From NCBI GenBank assembly GCA_002633005.1, contig NMRA01000572.1:70981-110293 (forward strand): 39,313 nt of DNA, written 5' to 3'. Under the pieces are notes generated by a model that saw only the letters and a list, made by a program, of their open reading frames with translations, did not search any database and was not told the origin of the DNA. How positions within the stretch are numbered: position 1 is the stretch's first letter; the number at the start of each line of letters is the position of its first letter. Shown piece after piece: positions 1 through 9,915 of the stretch. The DNA is from Phoronis australis. Taxonomy: Eukaryota; Phoronida; Phoronidae. The position numbers and the translations under genes were made by a program.

Positions 1-600
1 TCCTTTTTTGGTTTCTGCCGGACCCATTCCAGAGTGCAATTTGTCTGTCATGGGTCATTTGGTGTTCAGTGCGGTACTATTGTTCGTTTAAAATCAGTTT
101 TGGCCGGTACCTCGAAAATCTAGTCTAGCTCAAATTTTTGATGGCATACCATGGTTGAGATTTTTGGGGGTTTCTGCCGGGCACAACCCAGAGTGTATTT
201 TGTCTGTCATAGGGGTTTTAGTGATCTGTGACATGTATTGAATCACATGGAATTGGTTTTGTGTGGTACCTCGAATGTATGTGCTAGCTCATTTTTGGGG
301 TTCCTTTTTTGGCTTCTGCCGGACCCATTCCAGAGTGCAATTTGTCTGTCATGGGTCATTCGGTGTTCAGTGCGGTATTATTGTTCGTTTTAAATCAGTT
401 TTGGTTGGTACCTCAAATATCTAGTCTAGCTCATTTTTTGGGGTCTTTGTAAGGCTCCCAGGGGTCACACCCAGAGTGCAGACAACGGCAGACGTCCATT
501 TCTGTACATACTGAGGTGGACTTTAAATGCTCCCGTGGTCAGATGTTGGTACCTCGTTCATCTATGCTAAGTGCTCTGGGCTGCCGGTCTATGACTGAAC
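1..600. repeat. Tandem array of ~140-160-bp units with a 301-bp higher-order period
   Basis: Four related units are visible. Each begins near a TTTCTGCCGG-like block, continues with CAGAGTGCA/CAGAGTGTA and TTTGTCTGTCAT, and ends with GGTACCTC and CTAGCTC. Block starts fall near 12, 171 and 313, with a more diverged fourth unit after about 450. Units 1 and 3 (1-130 and 302-435) are nearly identical while unit 2 differs, so the array has a dimeric higher-order period of 301 bp. It is cut by the left window edge. No coding potential is seen. Confidence 0.85.
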
Positions 601-939
601 GTGCTGGATGAGATACTTGGGGTCGTAAACCAACACCTGTTTAGCGTATGATTTTCAAAGTCAAAAAACAAAACAATAAGTAAGGCAAATGACCAAAATG
701 ACTACTTTTAAAATTAAAAGTAAATAGCAGCCATCTTTTAATTTTTAAAATCAATACAGTACAAGAAATATTAGCCAAGAAAGGTTTTCTTCAGCATCGC
801 AGCATAGCCATGAGTATTAATTTATAAATAGATTACCACGGGTTAGTCACAGTCTGGCTTAGGCATTGAGGTAACAAAATCTCAAATCATTAGCGTAGGA
901 GTTGTTTCATTAGTTCTTTTAAGAAATCAAAATACGTAC
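601..939. other. Non-coding, AT-rich; downstream intron of the minus-strand gene
   Basis: This stretch lies between the left-edge tandem repeat and the splice donor at 938-939 of the membrane-protein exon. No further exon or repeat is recognisable. Confidence 0.5.
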
Positions 940-1080
940 CTTTTAAAGCATTCCAATCTACAAACAAGGATGCACAGAGAGCTAAGACCACGATGGCAAG
1001 GAGCAGAACAATGAACAGGTGATTTCTATATTTTTTCTGCCTTTTTCCACTTTTGGTGTTGTTTTCTTCTGACTTACTCC
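940..1080 (-). CDS. Internal exon encoding a membrane-spanning segment (single-pass membrane protein)
   Basis: On the minus strand a pyrimidine-containing acceptor (TACATTTCAG, ending at 1081) precedes 141 open bases, followed by a consensus donor (GTACGT) from 939 down. The open frame uses two bases to complete the incoming codon, then 46 codons, then one leftover base. It reads as a polar, basic stretch (SKSEENNTKSGKRQKKYRNH) followed by a hydrophobic helix (LFIVLLLAIVVLALCASLFV) and then DWNALK. The positive charges directly before the helix predict that the N-terminal side is cytoplasmic, so a type II signal-anchor protein is likely. The incoming phase matches the donor of the exon at 7836-7920, which supports both. 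The protein family is not recognised; glycosyltransferases, peptidases and LRRC59-like ER proteins can have such an anchor, but nothing here decides. The 3' exons should lie beyond base 1. Confidence 0.62.
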
Positions 1081-1083
1081 CTG

Positions 1084-1898
1084 AAATGTACTACAGAACA
1101 TAAACTCATAATTTGTCACAAAGTACATCTATGTCAAAATGCTGGCCATTTTGGGAAACTAAAATAGTTCTGTGGAGTTAACATGGTGCAGATTGTTTGA
1201 AATTATTTGCTTCTTGTTTAAAAAGACAGATTGTTGTTTCTGCTTTACAAGACAAATGATTGAAATAGTGTTGCATAGTGGTACTTATTTTTATTATTTC
1301 ACAGTGAAAATGATAGTGCCATACCAAGTAAGTGAAATTAATGTGTGAACAGGAAGATATTAACAGTTCTTGGAATGTCTTCCTGGTGTAACCAATAGTT
1401 GCTTTTGTAAATTAGCGGATATGGAAATTAGGACAAAGAAATAGGATGTGGAACTGACACTATGGTTGAATTTTTGCTCAGAGAGAAGCCTGTACAATGA
1501 TTATCTGGTTTCAGATGGTGTGCTTATACCAGGTATTTCCAGTGAATAGTCCATCCTAAATGTAGGCTTACCAAACTATTATTGGACTCACAATTATATT
1601 TTCCATAATTTATAGGATTGTCGATGTGTCAGAAGGTAGCAGACACAAACAAAGCTTAAGAAGGAATAGAAACTGTTTAATTTAGAGCTGTCGTGCTTTA
1701 GAAATCACCTAAATTCAAGTGACATGAAATTTTATCAAAATTTGGTCAGAAGTAATCATAATCTGTCAATTCTTGCCCCAACATAATTAGACGAGTAAGG
1801 AACAAGACAAGACCAAGTTTATAGTATGTAGCCTAAACTAAAATTTGATTTTTTGACAGAAAGCACGAATTAACGTCACTATTATCATTTCTTTAATT
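1084..1898. other. Intron sequence, nothing recognised
   Basis: AT-rich sequence within the large intron of the minus-strand gene. I see no repeats, RNA gene or splice-bounded open frame. Confidence 0.4.
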
Positions 1899-2029
1899 AC
1901 TCTGCGCGTGCAAGCACAGAGTACTGTTCTTCAATTTTATTACTTTGTGTGTGCAAGAGCAGAGTTTTGCTGTTCCACGTATTTTATCTTCTTATTCTTA
2001 TTATTACTCTGCGTGTGCAAGCGCAAAGT
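1899..2029 (+). repeat. Hairpin repeat cluster 1 (three copies of ACTCTGCGC-loop-GCGCAGAGT)
   Basis: Three 24-bp copies start at 1899, 1942 and 2006. Each has the form ACTCTGCGC, a six-base loop (RTGCAA-like), then GCGCAGAGT; all are slightly mutated. They are separated by a T-rich spacer (TATTTTATCTTCTTATT). The same unit and spacer recur at 6154-6232. Probably the core of a short, non-coding foldback element. Confidence 0.75.
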
Positions 2030-4410
2030 CATAAGGGTCAGCATGGTCAGAAAGCTCCTCCAACTAACCCCTTGTTACTGCAGGTTGCTCATGAATAGAG
2101 CTTCCTCAAAATAGTTTCAATAGAGCTATTGTGAGTCAGCCACACCAGCTGGGGATTACCTGATTGCTGAACCATAAACCTGTGCTTGCAGAAAATGAGA
2201 TTGTCATACTCACAAATTTAGCCATTTATTCTTAATTTCATGTATACCATTAAAATTGTCGATCAAAAACATCTTTGTTTGCGTTCGAACGGTACGGTGA
2301 AATTTGATGCACAACTTCCCGATTCATAAAAATATTGCACACACGAGAAGCTGTATATTAATGCCCATGTGATGCGGTCCCATTCAGTTGACAAAAATGG
2401 TCGGTTAAAGCTCAAAAAGACTGAAAATTTTATTCTGAAGATACCTAAAACTTGATATCTTACTTTTTGTGTGACAGGGCCAAGAAACGGTTACTTACTT
2501 AGCATTTTATGGAATTGAATGAGAACTATTTTCTTGCCCACTGACAACCGACTGTAGTACGTAGACGACAAGTGACCATGCAGCGCTCCACTTGGATTGC
2601 TAATTCTCATGTGGCAACAGTGCAGATGTGCGTGCGTGCAAGCTTCACGTGTTGGAGAGATTAACTACCGAAACCGCCCTAATAAGTCCCCATGCCCCTA
2701 TAAGTGCCCCCCTAGCGTTTTCAGACTTACTACTAAAATAAGCGCCCAGTGCATGAGTGCCGCCGTACTTGCAAAAATGCCTTACCTATACAGTTAAAAT
2801 TGTATAGACCTCTTCAATTTATCAACAAGAAAGGACAGTCTTGAAAAAAATCATTGTGTGCGAAATTTGTAGACCACGAGCCTCGCCGCTATGTCAGTAT
2901 TAGTCGTGAATGTACACTCCAAACTTCCGCCGTGCTTTAAAAAGAACGCAAAAGTTTTGCTGATCTTGCAAGGGACGTGTTCAATTATGTTCTGGCCTTT
3001 CAGAGTGTACTTGTCAATGGGATTGTGGTATCACAGTATCTTTCCCGTACAGATCTTCTCCCTCAACAGGAATCCAAATTTTCTGTATATTATGTGAAAA
3101 CTGCGAAATGAAGACTAATAAAAACTAGACCTCAGTTAGAAGCACGTGGCCAAGAAGCGCGAGATACATACAAGTACCTGTCATCGAATATTAGTCTTTG
3201 GGAACTATCCATTCATGAAAGGGGTAGCATTATCGGCGAGAAATCAATACTGGCACTTATTTCCAAAAGTTTCTACTATCCTAGAAACGTTTGCATTATT
3301 TTTATGAGGAATTACTAAATTAATCGTAATTGGGGTTTTTAAAGTCAAAATGACAAACTGATAGTGAAAACTTCCGCTCCCTTACACCCCTGAATCTCCT
3401 GATCGTTACATCGCGTTCACTCTGGCAAATGATCTCTGATGACACGCACTCGCTCGTTAACTCACACACGCAGAGGAACTTCAAATAAACATCACGTGAC
3501 AACAACATGAGTGTTCGTCCAGAGATTTTCTCGACTTGCAGAGTACGATCTAGCGCAGATATGGACTTTATATGTAGTAAATTCCGACTTCACGGGAACT
3601 TAAAAATGTTAGGGACGCTATTTTGAAAACTTAAGGACTTCAGGTAATTAGTTGAGTCGAAACTATATTTTTACTCATGAATTCAAGTTAACCTATTGGC
3701 GATCGTGAGGCAGTGACGCATCAGTCGGCGGGTTTTCGCACTGGGATTTTCTGAAAAATGCTCGTGATTTAACAACAAATTTTGATAGCAATGCACTGTA
3801 ATTTTGTAGAAACTCTGTCATAGGTTACAGATGCGTAAATTTTATAAATTCTAGCTTATGATTTCACCTGTTTCGGAGACCGGGTTTCAACTATTTTGGG
3901 CTATAATAAGCGCCACCTCCCCCTTCCAGAAGCGAATTTTTCTAAGCACCGTGGGCGCTTATTTGGGAGAATAGGGCAGTTGTTTGACGAAATAAATGTT
4001 TGAAAAACTAACTCAGGTGTTTCTTGTGTTTGGGAATGTTTATTTTCGATACTCCGTGACTCAATGAATTGTCAACGTACAGTAAGGTCAAGAGCGGCTG
4101 TCTTATCTCGAACACCCGCGCCGCTAACTTGCCGTTGCGTGAAACACGCTATGTAATGAAGCTAAGAATCGGAAGTTTTGAAGCGGACATGAGCCAGTCG
4201 TCAATCAAAAGTTACTGCAACAGCAGTACTCGAGAACAAGTATTTGGCATGTTTAAAACTCCATGTAAAAAATACCAATGACTTTGACTGGGGGTGAGTG
4301 TAGTGAACCCGTACAACGGGAGTCTGGTGAAAAAATGGTTCCTACAGAGTCTAGATATGGTATCAGAGGTGAAAACTGTCAGTAAAACGTTTTAATATAC
4401 CGTGACTTAC
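2030..4410. other. Intron sequence without recognised genes; contains an AATAAGCGCC inverted repeat
   Basis: I find no gene. At 3904-3964 an AATAAGCGCCAC block is followed 35 bp later by its inverse, GTGGGCGCTTATT, enclosing a pyrimidine-rich loop. Related blocks (TAATAAGTCCCC, AATAAGCGCCC) occur around 2678-2750, and another set at 39060-39210. This suggests remains of one short repeat family. The short open frames here are not supported. Confidence 0.4.
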
Positions 4411-4414
4411 GGGT

Positions 4415-4766
4415 GTAACTCAATCTCCCATAAGGGTACTTTGCTATGGAACTCATTGCCATCGGCAATGAGACAATGTACTACATTTAAATGAATTAGC
4501 CACACCTGCTGATTTTTTCTCTGTGAACTGCTCTTGTGAGAACTGCTACAAATGTCTACACACCTCGTAAAATATACATGTACTTTTGTATTTAAATTTA
4601 TTTTAAAGTTCTGTATATTTTCTTTACTGTACACTTAGCTTGTATTTTAAGTTTTTGTAGTTTGCGTTTGTAGATTTCAAATAATTGTCGGATAATAGCA
4701 CTTGTGCTTATGTTTCATTGTTAAACCTCACCGACTTTTAAATAAAGATTATTTCTACTATAACGA
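4415..4766 (+). mobile_element. 3' fragment of a LINE (end of the reverse-transcriptase ORF plus 3' UTR)
   Basis: The plus strand reads HKGTLLWNSLPSAMRQCTTF and then a stop near 4482. The pattern G-x-LWN-x-LP-x-x-x-R-x-x-x-x-x-F-K is the usual last segment of CR1/L2-type non-LTR retrotransposon ORF2 proteins. An AT-rich tail follows and ends with AATAAA at 4741-4746 and a short AT run. Everything upstream of the final 20 or so residues is missing or unrecognisable, as expected for a 5'-truncated insertion. The clade assignment is tentative. Confidence 0.5.
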
Positions 4767-6120
4767 GCTGCCGGTCACATTTGTGACCTGACTGCAAATA
4801 TGAGCCGAGACTTTGGTCATCTTGTATCGTAACAAGCTACCTGGAATTTCCCACGCAAGCGAGCCCAGTTTTTGTCCTAACAAACATATTGTGCGAATCC
4901 GGCCGTTATTTCGTTGTTGCCAAATCAAGATGAACGCAAACAGAGGCGGCCCTCTTCAATGAGTTGTAAACATGTCGCGAGAAAATTCAGAAACCATTTT
5001 TGACGCGTTTTGTTGACTAGTGTTTTCGGCTACTTTTGCAAGTTTTTGGATACTCCGAAGAAAATTTCGGACTACATCATAGATATGTGACATTTCATTC
5101 TTTAACGATCAACTTACCAACCTTTTCACGAAAAAACATTTATTTTCCATGTAAGATGTCCTGATTATTCTATTACAATATCCCCCGCCGATAACATCGC
5201 ACTGCGGCACTCAGGTCGGTCCCGCTGTTTACGCGCAATGTCCTGGCAGACGATCGCGACTTGGAAATGGCTGTTGTATTTTATGGCAAGACAGCAGACA
5301 AATTCTCAAGCCCTTCTTTCTGGAACTAAGCACGCGCGTAAGTATGAGTCGCCTGTAACTCACATACGTTTCTGCCAATGATGTAACATGCACTCCTGCG
5401 ATTGAAGTGTTGGAACTAACGCGCGCACCACCCCAAAGCCGCACATCAAAAGAAAACAGCAACAGTCCTAACAAAAACAGTATACTAGCTCGACTCTGCA
5501 CATTTAAGCTGCCGGTGCCAGTTTACGATTCCTCTCAGCTCAATGCTCCTCAGAATCGCGATGTTCAATCCCGATGTTTCCGTGGCTCGATATTCCCCAG
5601 GCCCGATGTTCCATGCCCGTAGCCAGCTGTTAGCGATCTTTTTATTCACCTCTTCATACACCCTCCCCCCGCTCCAATTTTTGCTCCCGGGTCGTCAGTC
5701 GACAACGTCGTAGGTTTTTCAGACTGTTAGAGAAAACACCATACTAATTAACTCAGTGCAACTGTTCTTCAAAATTCTATTTGTATTTTTAATTGCCCAC
5801 TTTTGCACGTGCTTCGGTTTTAATTGTGAAAAAGCCGCATAGGCGAAAACAAAATGTTATGGGCGTTTTTTGAGATTTCATCTTGAAATGCTAATTTCTC
5901 TTAGTTCTGCCTGAAACATGGTCACAGTTATGAGATATTTAATATAAAGCTCAAACTCATTTTCTGCAGGATTTCTACTTTCAGAAAATGTATGCACACT
6001 CACAATAGCTTGGGGGAGGCTTTTGTGATGTGCTTATTGACATTCTGAATAGAAGTAGATCTAAGTATTGATAAACAAGATAATTACCCCCAACCAAAAT
6101 CTCTGAGCACCTGCCCAGTA
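4767..6120. other. Intron sequence, no gene recognised
   Basis: Mixed-composition sequence with a few GC-richer patches (about 5180-5250 and 5590-5700). Overlapping short open frames on both strands at 5229-5622 have no family resemblance and no splice context. Confidence 0.35.
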
Positions 6121-6144
6121 TGTTTATTGTTCTACATATTTTAT

Positions 6145-6306
6145 CTTCTTATTACTCTGCGCATGCAAGCGCAGAGTTTTACTGTTCTACGTATTTTATC
6201 TTCTTATTACTCTGCGCGTGCAAGCAAAGAGTACTGTTGTTCCTGGGTTTTCTTCAAGTTTATTCTTATTCTTATTATTCTTCTTATTCCTCTTATTCTT
6301 CTTCCT
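6145..6306 (+). repeat. Hairpin repeat cluster 2 followed by a pyrimidine-rich simple repeat
   Basis: Two copies of the 24-bp hairpin start at 6154 and 6209, 55 bp apart. The first has a perfect nine-base stem (ACTCTGCGC/GCGCAGAGT) around ATGCAA. The spacer TATTTTATCTTCTTATT is the same as in cluster 1. A TTCTTATTCTTATT-type simple repeat fills 6250-6305. Two overlapping open frames here come from the repeat and are not genes. Confidence 0.75.
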
Positions 6307-6420
6307 ACCAACTTTGAGGCTTAATAACTCCAAATTGGGTGCAGGTATGTTCTTTAAATTCTGCATGTGATTTTTGGCAGTACATAAATTTTGCTTCGTT
6401 ATATAATTTTATTTCATATT

Positions 6421-7385
6421 GCACCAGAAGAGGTCGTTTGGTGCAAAGGTCATATAATTTTCAAAATGCTACTCCTCCATGAGTTTTAAAGCTATCTTTT
6501 TCAAATTCGGTGCACAGGTACAAGTCAACATGACAATTTAAAAAGTTACTTTTCTAAGTAATCGAATAATCCAATCAGATAAAACGGGTCAAAGGTCATT
6601 CGGTGCAAACTAAAATTTTGAACTAGACCCTTCAAATTCACATCTCTGATTGGCACAGGTACTTCAATTCGGAATCCAAAGTTTTAGGTCATTTAGTGCA
6701 AACATGGGGTCATTAGGTGCATTTTTCTTCTGAAAATTTGACTTTTTTATTCACCAAGTATTCTGATGTGTCAACCGTTAGACAACTGTGATTCTCAGCA
6801 TTAAACTTAATTTTCATTGGGTTTGGCAATAATTCTCCTAAAGACGCTTATAATGCACCGGATAGGGTCAATTAGTGCAAAGGTCATCTAATGTTCAAAA
6901 TGTTATACCTCCTACATTTTTCAAGGAATTCTTTTCTATTTCAGCACACTGGTGTAAGTCAAAATGCAAATTGAACATGCTACTTTACTACGCAATAGGT
7001 CTAACCAAATCAGAAAAAATAGGTCAAAGGTTATTGAGAGCAAACTAAAATTTTGAGCTAGACACTTCAAATTCACAAGTCTGATTGGTACGTCTAATTC
7101 AATTTGAAATACGAAGTTTCAGGTCATTTAGTGCAACCATGGGGTCATTAGGTGCATTTTTCTTCTGAGAGTTTGACCAATTCATTCATGTTGTGTTCCA
7201 AAGTGCTTAAAGTAAAACATCCGTGATTCTTAGCACTAACCACACTTTTAATCGAGTTTACAATTATTCCCTCATCCGGGCTCATAACGCACCCAAAGAC
7301 ATCAATTAGTGGAAAGGTCACCAAAATATTAACATGTTATTTTTCCTACAATTTTAAAGAATTCCTTTTCAAATTGGTTAATGGG
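6421..7385 (+). repeat. ~435-bp tandem repeat, about 2.2 diverged copies
   Basis: Copies start at the GCACC block at about 6421, 6854 and 7290. Each contains GTGCAAAGGTCAT early in the unit and, in the two complete copies, TCAAAGGT, TTCAAATTCACA and AGGTCATTTAGTGCAA (at 6686 and 7121, spacing 435). The third copy stops at about 7385. It directly follows hairpin cluster 2, so the two may belong to one element. No coding potential. Confidence 0.8.
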
Positions 7386-7835
7386 TTGCTGTCAGTAACT
7401 TCCATAACAATTCGTTTAATACACACGCGCTGAGTCCATTATTGTCACGCCATGATCTTTCTAGTAACACACTGGTGGTCTTTGCATGACATTGGCTGGC
7501 TATACAACATGTTGCTACTTCAGCTCCTAAGACTGACAAGATGGGTCAGGTTGTGAGAAAACTGAGAAAGCCTAAATCAGGAATTCAGGATCATCGAAAC
7601 AAGACAAGCTTACACTCTACAGAACATCTGCCATTTTGTGCATTTTTAAAAACGTCAGCTAAGCAATATGATCGCTGGTTTATCTTCATACCAGTGATTG
7701 AACTCACTACTAAACAGTTTACCTGTGTCAGTTCTGTGTGTGTCTTAAATGATCAAGGGTCTTAAATTAGAAACCTAATAAGAACTTTTTAAAAATGCAA
7801 CATAAGTTTAAAAATGACAATTATAAAATCCTTAC

Positions 7836-7920
7836 TTCCTTCTGTGGCTCTTCCACTGCTACTCTCCAATCTCTCAATGACAAATGTTCCCCTTTTACCA
7901 TGACATGTAACATCCTTCAT
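7836..7920 (-). CDS. Putative first coding exon of the minus-strand membrane-protein gene
   Basis: Reading the minus strand from an ATG at 7920, 28 codons (beginning MKDVTCHGKRGTFVIERLES) plus one base are open up to the donor GTAAGG at 7835. The leftover base joins the two bases at the start of the 940-1080 exon to give an Arg codon and keeps the frame. The joined protein starts MKDVTC... and reaches the membrane helix at about residue 50. An in-frame stop lies six bases upstream of the ATG, consistent with a 5' UTR. A weaker alternative is an acceptor AG inside GTAAAAG just upstream of GGGAAC, which would make this an internal exon. The evidence is phase matching, a good donor and an open frame. 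No homology is recognised. Confidence 0.45.
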
Positions 7921-8086
7921 TCGTTACCACAAAATGTGTTCATTGAGAAAGAAGCATAGAGTAACTGGAAACACCTTAATTTGCAGATATATGTTCCAAT
8001 TATCCAATTGTCTTTCAAGGTTTGAGTAAACTATCATGTAGATTATTTAGTATGTTTATTTGATGTGAATTGTCTCAGCTTTGCCA

Positions 8087-8322
8087 CAGCTAAAAACTAA
8101 AATTGCCACTAGGGGGCACACCCGTACTTGGATCCATCCAAGTTCGCTCATGCCGTCCCATCTTTGAAAGGAACACATGTGCAAAATTTCATGAACATAC
8201 GTCAATCGGTTTTGGAGTTAGAGCAGCGGACGCCAGACGGACGCCGGACGGACGCCGGAAGGACAGACAGACAGAGATGACGGCATATAGCGTCCACATA
8301 TAAATATGTGGGCGCATAAAAA
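8087..8322 (+). repeat. Single inverted copy of the CTCF-motif repeat unit with a terminal hairpin
   Basis: This unit is the reverse complement of 29139-29350. It starts with AAAATTGCCACTAGGGGGCA, continues through a conserved CATGAAC...CAATCGGTTTTGGAG block and a GGACGCC-rich stretch, then ends in a hairpin (GCGTCCACATAT / ATATGTGGGCGC at about 8289-8315). The opposing copy 21 kb away has the same order of blocks. Short open frames on both strands are produced by the GACGGACGCC repeat. Confidence 0.8.
8105..8119 (+). promoter_or_regulatory. CTCF core-motif match
   Basis: GCCACTAGGGGGCAC contains a full match to the CTCF core consensus CCASYAGRKGGCRS. It is embedded in a repeat unit, so the match may be incidental. 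Binding is not shown. Confidence 0.4.
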
Positions 8323-8460
8323 ATGTGTCTTATATGTTCAGGGGCATACAATTCCTGGACATTGGTAGTAGTCAAGGTGTCGTCCATACACAGATTTAGC
8401 CTAAACTAGTTACTCATGGAACGAGTTGTTGCTAGGTTTCAGGGTTGTGTGACCGTTACT

Positions 8461-8505
8461 TAACTTACCGGTACTTAACTTACCGGTACTTAACTTACCG
8501 GTACT
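8461..8505. repeat. 15-bp perfect tandem repeat, three copies
   Basis: The unit TAACTTACCGGTACT is repeated three times without change, and each copy contains the palindrome ACCGGT. A partial copy (TACT) precedes it. Confidence 0.9.
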
Positions 8506-9173
8506 AGTGCAACTTGCAAAAACACTTGTAACAACTTACACCACCTGATCAAGGTAGGAAACTTCTAGGGTAACTTGTGTCAAGTCTAATCCCTTTGTGG
8601 CTGCAAAGCTGGCGCAAGGCAGAAGTAATTATCTGCTGCTATTACATATGTGCCCTATTCACATGTTGTCCATTGTCATGCACAGAGCGACAACTTGTGC
8701 CATATATGTGTGTAGTACACTCCACTTAAAGTGGGGCAAGTTGCAGTAGTACAAGTTGTTTTAGGGTAAGTCTGTGTGTAGACAAAAGTCAATAGTCCTT
8801 ATTCTGATAATTACTGTGTTTACCAAATCAAGGGCAAAGTTATTGATTTGATTGTAAACCAGGAAGTGATCAGAAGGCAAAAAATATACAAGACAAACAA
8901 AGGCATCTCATATTGTAACCTGCAATGAGAAGTTTGTGAAGGGGAATTGGTAAGCTACAAAGACAGTTTTTACAGGATCAAAATACTGGAATTCTTTACT
9001 ACAATGCTCTATGAAATACTAGAGAAGATAATGTTAAATCTCACCAATTTAGGACACAAAATAGCCAACAAGTGAATTTCACTTGTTCATATTTCATAAA
9101 AGATGGTAATATAGTACCCATTCAAATAAATGCTTTTATAGCACAATATTAGCCTCGAATGGCCAGTACAACT
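8506..9173. other. No gene recognised
   Basis: AT-rich sequence upstream of the first coding exon of the minus-strand gene. It could hold that gene's promoter, but no specific element is clear. Confidence 0.35.
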
Positions 9174-9190
9174 GTGTAATAACCCATATA

Positions 9191-9212
9191 GTTATCTCAC
9201 TAGTGAGATAAC
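9191..9212. repeat. 22-bp perfect palindrome
   Basis: The sequence GTTATCTCACT followed by its exact complement AGTGAGATAAC. It directly adjoins the tRNA-like segment. Confidence 0.9.
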
Positions 9213-9227
9213 ATTTTGGTGGGAAAA

Positions 9228-9296
9228 CGAGGCCGGGTTCGAACCGAGCTGCAAGAGTTTCGGTCGTCAACTTTAAAACAGCACCACTCAGCGGCT
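9228..9296 (-). ncRNA. tRNA-like (SINE head) segment with A and B boxes
   Basis: On the minus strand CCGCTGAGTGG (9294-9284) resembles a pol III A box, and GGTTCGAACC (9245-9236) is a perfect B box. They are 49 bp apart, close to the spacing in tRNA genes. I could not fold a convincing acceptor stem, so a degenerate tRNA-derived SINE is more likely than a working tRNA gene. The B-box core is also its own reverse complement, which lowers its weight as strand evidence. Confidence 0.35.
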
Positions 9297-9836
9297 GACG
9301 TCATTGAACGTGAATGTGCACGTGCAACAATTGCATGTTCAACAAATGGCACTGTACCGACATTTATACGCTATGAAAAATAAGACGCATAATTTCCATG
9401 AAAACAATATTTTATTACAGTGAATTTTTTCTCTCGTGTTCTCTCACTTGTAAATCACGGATCTCCAGTTTGAATGCGAGTTTCGTGTCGTCGGTATCCT
9501 TTGACTTGAGAATTGTACTCTGTTACCAGTGGTAACCTACTTAAGCAGAATCCCAGTCGAAGCTTAGTGTGATCAAATGTGAAGTAAGTTATAATAATTG
9601 CTAAACCTTAACTTATAGATTCACTTTATTTCTATTTAGTTTAAATTTTCAATTGGTAAAAGCATTATTTGACAAAATAGCTCGGCTTTTCTTAAAAGGC
9701 CACGACCCCCGGCCCCGGGACTGTGACATAGCAAGTAGTTACAAAGCTGAGGCGAGCCGAGAAAAGATAGATCGATTCATTGTAATGTTTCTCGTTCAGT
9801 ATGAGGTATAAATAGATTATTACATGTTCTCAGTCG

Positions 9837-9915
9837 TTATCCCCCTTTTCTAGAGCCATCATAGATTTTGGAGAATTCTCCAAAATCCACTCGGGCTCTA
9901 TAATATGGGGGATAA
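9837..9915. repeat. 79-bp foldback with a 24-bp perfect palindromic centre
   Basis: Nested inverted arms: TTATCCCCC (9837-9845) with GGGGGATAA (9907-9915); TAGAGCC (9851-9857) with GGCTCTA (9894-9900); and a perfect palindrome at 9864-9887 centred on GAATTC. Confidence 0.85.

Larger units (their letters stand above)
9174..9826. mobile_element. Possible short non-autonomous element with weak terminal inverted repeats
   Basis: The left end (9174-9199, starting GTGTAATAACCCATATAG) resembles the reverse complement of 9803-9826 (CATGTAATAATCTATTTA). About 18 of 24 positions agree by eye. No clear target-site duplication is seen. The interval contains the 22-bp palindrome at 9191-9212 and the tRNA-like promoter boxes at 9228-9296. 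Confidence 0.3.

Noticed and set aside
9228-9296. Functional tRNA gene
   Set aside because: A and B boxes are present but no convincing acceptor or anticodon stems; a degenerate SINE head is more likely.
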